DNA of 64,000 nt, taken from NCBI RefSeq assembly GCF_040545925.1, contig NZ_JBEPMX010000001.1, forward strand, positions 62,001 through 126,000. Direction: 5' to 3'. Position numbers and translations under genes: made by a program. The first letter of the stretch is position 1; each line of letters starts with the position of its first letter. The notes beneath the pieces were generated by a model, which saw nothing but the letters and a program-made list of their open reading frames with translations, did not search any database and was not told where the DNA came from. Of this stretch, positions 60,319 through 64,000 are shown piece by piece. The stretch comes from Alkalibacillus flavidus (GTDB lineage Bacteria; Bacillota; Bacilli; Bacillales; Alkalibacillaceae).

Positions 60319-61665
60319 ATGATATTTGATTTAACATTTGTATCTCACTTATTTCCAACGCATCAAGGTATGGACCAAGATGGTGCAATAGTTGACCGTG
60401 TTTATACGGATAGTCGCGAAACCGTGACGAACGGATTATTCGTGCCAATAATCGGCGATCGATTTAATGGGCACGATTTTATTTTGCAAGTCGTTGAACA
60501 AGGGGCGGTTGCGGCACTTTGGCAAAACGATCAACCTGTACCTGACGATGTACCGAATGATTTTCCACTCTTTTTCGTCGATGATACCTTGCATGCTTTA
60601 CAACAACTAGCACAAGCTTATCGTGACGATATCGACCCGACAGTTATTGGGATTACAGGTTCAAATGGCAAAACAACGACCAAAGAATTGATCGGCACAA
60701 GTTTAAGTCAGTTTTTCCGTGTGACTAAAACAGAGGGCAATTTAAATAATTTGATTGGGATGCCTCTGTCGATTTTAACGATGCCGCGTGATACAGACGT
60801 GCTCGTATTAGAAATGGGTATGAATCAATTCGGTGAAATTGAACGGTTATCAACGATTGCGAAACCGGACATTGCTGTGATTACAAATATCGGTGAATCC
60901 CATATTGAGTATTTAGGTAGTCGAGAAGGGATTGCGAAGGCAAAGTCAGAAATCGTCGCGGGTATGCCTGATGACGGCTTTTTAATCATTGACGGCGATG
61001 AGCCACTTCTCGATAGCCAACTTGTGCGACAAATGATTCGTTGTGGATTTGAATCAGGTTTAGATTATGTCGTGTCTAACGTTGTGCAACACGATATGAA
61101 CACAACATTTCGGGTGAATGGGTCTGACGTATCGATCCCTCTTCTAGGTCGTCACCAAGCGAAAAACAGTGCTTATGCGATCGCGGCGGCGGATATATTA
61201 AAGGTTCCGCAACGCGATATGATTCAGACGTTAGCTGATTTAACGTTACCGAGTATGCGATTTGAACACATACAATCTTCATCAGGTGCTGTCTTAATAA
61301 ATGATGCATACAACGCATCTGCTACATCGATGAAAGCATCTATTGATGTCGTGAAACAAATGGCGTATTCTAATAAAGTACTTGTACTTGGCGATATTTT
61401 TGAATTAGGTGAACACCGTGTCACGGAACATCAAAAAGTAGGGACTGTTATCGACCAGTCGATTTCAGCGCTTATTACGATTGGTGATGCCAGTCAACAT
61501 ATACATGAAGGATTAACTGCTTCGTTTTCAGGGAAAGCACATCATGTTCAAACAATAGATGAAGCGAAAGGAATTCTTGAGCCGTGGTTACAGCCTGATA
61601 CCGTTATGTTATTCAAAGCATCTCGTGGTATGACGCTTGAGACATTAATTGACGCACTGGACTAA
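60319..61665 (+). CDS. murF: UDP-MurNAc-tripeptide D-Ala-D-Ala ligase MurF
   Basis: A 448-residue Mur ligase adding D-Ala-D-Ala. ATP loop GITGSNGKTTTKELIG, ALEMGMNQ-type motif as LEMGMNQFGEIERL, and DAYNASATSMKASID, the MurF-specific stretch. The ATG at 60319 has AAAAGGGG 10 bases upstream; the earlier ATG (60310) is adjacent to that site. In B. subtilis murF is outside the dcw cluster, whereas here it lies between murE and mraY as in the ancestral order. Confidence 0.95.
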   Translation: MIFDLTFVSHLFPTHQGMDQDGAIVDRVYTDSRETVTNGLFVPIIGDRFNGHDFILQVVEQGAVAALWQNDQPVPDDVPNDFPLFFVDDTLHALQQLAQAYRDDIDPTVIGITGSNGKTTTKELIGTSLSQFFRVTKTEGNLNNLIGMPLSILTMPRDTDVLVLEMGMNQFGEIERLSTIAKPDIAVITNIGESHIEYLGSREGIAKAKSEIVAGMPDDGFLIIDGDEPLLDSQLVRQMIRCGFESGLDYVVSNVVQHDMNTTFRVNGSDVSIPLLGRHQAKNSAYAIAAADILKVPQRDMIQTLADLTLPSMRFEHIQSSSGAVLINDAYNASATSMKASIDVVKQMAYSNKVLVLGDIFELGEHRVTEHQKVGTVIDQSISALITIGDASQHIHEGLTASFSGKAHHVQTIDEAKGILEPWLQPDTVMLFKASRGMTLETLIDALD

Positions 61666-61722
61666 CCCACTCAATCAATCACGATTACATATTAGCAGAG
61701 GAAAAAAGAAAGGAAGTTTGAC

Positions 61723-62709
61723 GTGTCACAATCGATTATTTTACTTACAATGGCTGTCGCTTTTTTATTGACAGTCTTGGCATCACCTGTCTTTATTCCG
61801 TTTTTACGTCGGTTGAAATTCGGCCAAAGCATACGTGAAGAAGGACCACAATCACACCAAGTTAAATCAGGGACACCGACGATGGGTGGCCTCATGATTA
61901 TCTTTGCTACAGCGTTAACAACGATTGCGATGACATGGTTTGATGCTACAGCACTAGTGACACCTGAGATGACGATAGTTTTGTTTGTGTTACTTGGGTA
62001 TGGCTTAATTGGTTTTTTAGATGATTTTATTATTATAAAAAAACAACGCAATCTCGGTTTAACCTCAAAACAAAAGATGTTTGGACAAATTGTCATTGCT
62101 GTCGTTGTTTATGTCATTTTACACAATAGTGGCTTTTCAACAGCAGTTGCGATTCCGGGGACGGAGTTATCTTTAGATTTCGGATGGTTTTACAGTGTGC
62201 TTATTTTATTAATGCTTGTTGGCACGTCTAACGCCGTTAATTTAACAGATGGCCTTGACGGTCTCGTGGCAGGGACGGCTTCCATTGCTTTTGCTGCATT
62301 CGGAATCATTGGTTGGGCGTATGATTTACCGGGAGAAATTATTATTTTCATCTTCGCAATGGTCGGAGCCTTACTTGGTTTCCTCGTATTTAACAGTCAT
62401 CCTGCGAAAGTGTTCATGGGTGATACCGGTTCACTTGCGGTCGGCGCTTCGTTAGCCATTGTTGCGATTCTGTTGAAACTAGAATTATTACTCATCCTAA
62501 TCGGCGGTGTCTTTGTCGTTGAAACGCTATCTGTTATGATTCAAGTCGTGGTTTACAAAATGACAGGTAAACGTGTCTTTAAAATGAGTCCGCTTCACCA
62601 TCATTATGAATTAGTTGGATGGTCTGAATGGCGTGTCGTGGCAACGTTTTGGTCAGTCGGATTTATTTGTGCCGCATTTGGTGTCTATATCGAGGTGTTC
62701 ATGACGTGA
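61723..62709 (+). CDS. mraY: Phospho-MurNAc-pentapeptide transferase MraY
   Basis: A 328-residue membrane enzyme that makes lipid I from UDP-MurNAc-pentapeptide and undecaprenyl phosphate. Ten hydrophobic helices can be drawn. LIGFLDDFIIIKKQRNLG, NAVNLTDGLDGL and MGDTGSLAVG carry the Mg2+-binding aspartates, and MSPLHHHYELVGWSE is the conserved His-rich loop. The GTG start has AAAGGAAG upstream. It overlaps murD by 4 bases. Confidence 0.97.
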   Translation: MSQSIILLTMAVAFLLTVLASPVFIPFLRRLKFGQSIREEGPQSHQVKSGTPTMGGLMIIFATALTTIAMTWFDATALVTPEMTIVLFVLLGYGLIGFLDDFIIIKKQRNLGLTSKQKMFGQIVIAVVVYVILHNSGFSTAVAIPGTELSLDFGWFYSVLILLMLVGTSNAVNLTDGLDGLVAGTASIAFAAFGIIGWAYDLPGEIIIFIFAMVGALLGFLVFNSHPAKVFMGDTGSLAVGASLAIVAILLKLELLLILIGGVFVVETLSVMIQVVVYKMTGKRVFKMSPLHHHYELVGWSEWRVVATFWSVGFICAAFGVYIEVFMT

Positions 62710-64000
62710 AAACATTAACGAATTTTCCTTATCAACATGTGCTTGTTTTAGGCCTTGCTAAAAGTGGCCAAGCTGCGGCTCAATTACTACATGATAGTGA
62801 TGTGTCATTTGTAATCAATGATAATAAGGCATTTGAAGAGAACGAAACAGCTCAACACTTTCATAACTTAGGCGTTGAAACGGTCACAGGTGGACACCCA
62901 CTCTCGGTACTTGATGGGGTTGACCTAGTCGTGAAAAATCCAGGCATACCGCATCATCACGTTATTATAGCTGAAGCGGAATTGCGTGGGATACCTGTCG
63001 TGACAGAAGTAGAGTTAGCTTATTTATTAATTGACGGTCCACTTGTCGCGATCACGGGAACAAATGGTAAAACGACAACGACGACATTGATTCACCAGTT
63101 ACTAGATGAAGCGGGACTGAATCCTTTGCTTGCTGGCAATATCGGTGAGGTCGCCTCAAATGTGGTTCGCCAACAAACATCAGGGCAGCCTGTCGTGATG
63201 GAGCTATCGTCATTTCAGTTAAAAGCGATCCATCAATTTAAACCAGATATCGCGGTCCTCTTAAATATTACAGAAGCTCATCTGGATTACCATCAAACTC
63301 GTGCTGATTACGTCCGTTCAAAATTGCGGATGTTAGAGCGCCAAACGGATGACGATGTTGTCGTTTATAATTCAGACGACGACACGATTGTCTCTCATTT
63401 GGACAAAGCTAAAGCGCAACAAGTCGGGTTTTCAGTAAAGCGTCGCTTGGACCATGGTGTGTCGAACGATGGTCAACACTTATTTGTTGAAGGGGACTCG
63501 CTAATGGCTAGAGAAGACGTCGCGATACCGGGGGATCATAATTTAGAAAACGTATTAGCGGCCGTTGCTGTTGTTCGTCAATTTGGTGTGTCTTTCGATG
63601 TCATTAGACGTGTATTAACGACGTTTGTAGGGGTTAAACATCGTCTGCAATTTGTGAAAAATGTTAGTGATCGCTTGTTTTATAACGACTCAAAAGCAAC
63701 CAATATTTTAGCAACGAGTAAAGCAATTCAATCGTTTACACGTCCTGTTATTTTAATTGCTGGCGGTTTAGATCGCGGCGTTGAATTTGATTCATTGATC
63801 GATCAGTTTACAAATGTTAAACATTGTGTCGCATTTGGTGAGTCTGCTGACAAAATTGTCGAGGCGGCTCAGCGTCATCAATTTGATGCGGTCACAACAT
63901 ATGAGAATCTTCAGGAGGCAACTGAAGCAGCCTATCAGTACAGTGAACCTGGTGATGTCGTTTTGCTTTCGCCCGCATGTGCTAGTTGGGATCAATTCGA
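62706..64000 (+). CDS. murD: UDP-MurNAc-alanine--D-glutamate ligase MurD (3' end cut by window)
   Basis: An open frame from GTG 62706 to the window end covers 431 codons; the family has about 450, so roughly 20 residues are missing. VLVLGLAKSGQAAAQLL at the N-terminus, ATP loop ITGTNGKTTTTTLI (about 117-130), MELSSFQLKAIHQF and the end region LLSPACASWDQF are MurD signatures. It adds D-Glu to UDP-MurNAc-L-Ala. The GTGA overlap with mraY indicates coupled translation. In Bacillus the next gene would be spoVE or murG. Confidence 0.95.
   Translation, partial: MKTLTNFPYQHVLVLGLAKSGQAAAQLLHDSDVSFVINDNKAFEENETAQHFHNLGVETVTGGHPLSVLDGVDLVVKNPGIPHHHVIIAEAELRGIPVVTEVELAYLLIDGPLVAITGTNGKTTTTTLIHQLLDEAGLNPLLAGNIGEVASNVVRQQTSGQPVVMELSSFQLKAIHQFKPDIAVLLNITEAHLDYHQTRADYVRSKLRMLERQTDDDVVVYNSDDDTIVSHLDKAKAQQVGFSVKRRLDHGVSNDGQHLFVEGDSLMAREDVAIPGDHNLENVLAAVAVVRQFGVSFDVIRRVLTTFVGVKHRLQFVKNVSDRLFYNDSKATNILATSKAIQSFTRPVILIAGGLDRGVEFDSLIDQFTNVKHCVAFGESADKIVEAAQRHQFDAVTTYENLQEATEAAYQYSEPGDVVLLSPACASWDQF

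Noticed and set aside
1..64000. CRISPR arrays, tRNA/rRNA genes, prophage, restriction or defence genes
   Set aside because: None were recognised; repeats found are short palindromes, regulatory arrays or intergenic elements, and nearly all genes have housekeeping or sporulation counterparts in Bacillaceae.

Overview
The window is a chromosomal block from a low-GC, endospore-forming member of the Bacillaceae. Gene order follows the Bacillus subtilis stretch from rnjA/rpoY/def through pdhABCD, yktA-yktC, the yla cluster, pycA, the cta genes, the ylb cluster and into the division/cell-wall (dcw) cluster. Sporulation-linked genes (YlaJ, YlbD, YlbJ, RsfA, SpoVD), bacillithiol synthesis (BshC) and a meso-diaminopimelate-type MurE fit this family. 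Many proteins are acidic, lipoproteins carry long Asp/Glu/Ser linkers, and a BCCT compatible-solute carrier is present, so I infer a halophilic or haloalkaliphilic aerobe. No genus is claimed.

Layout. 1-1412: RNase J (cut by the window edge), RNA polymerase epsilon and peptide deformylase on the minus strand, with a possible 25-residue cationic peptide gene between them. 1592-7575: YkyA lipoprotein and the pyruvate dehydrogenase operon. 7641-10751: BCCT transporter, a secreted polysaccharide deacetylase, two copies of a paired-palindrome repeat, and the dual-function small RNA SR1 with its peptide SR1P. 10797-18004: a nitronate monooxygenase-like flavoprotein, YktA, YktB, YktC and the yla genes, ending with glutaminase and YlaN. 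18252-35713: pyruvate carboxylase, heme O/A synthesis (CtaB, CtaA), the caa3 oxidase CtaCDEF, a complete peptide ABC importer inserted before CtaG, and a DUF420 membrane protein. 35768-50848: the ylb cluster with extra membrane and hypothetical genes, including RsmD, CoaD, TmcAL, L32 and RsfA. 50892-64000: BshC and the dcw cluster mraZ-rsmH-ftsL-pbpB-spoVD-murE-murF-mraY-murD; murD runs off the end.

The genes form coherent units: PDH and pyruvate carboxylase set the fate of pyruvate, the cta genes build the terminal oxidase, and the dcw genes couple division to peptidoglycan precursor synthesis. Against the B. subtilis order as I recall it, ykrA, speA, typA, phoH and ftsW are absent from their usual slots.

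The most interesting non-coding structures are two oppositely oriented arrays of GTGG-type boxes around the mraZ promoter, a two-copy intergenic element made of two palindromes with changed but still self-complementary arms, a MITE-like element at 47425-47620 with a near-perfect 8-bp target duplication, three TCACA repeats at exact 11-bp spacing between ctaA and ctaB, and an SR1 gene with a CcpN-like operator over its -10 box. No tRNA, rRNA, CRISPR array, transposase or prophage gene was recognised.
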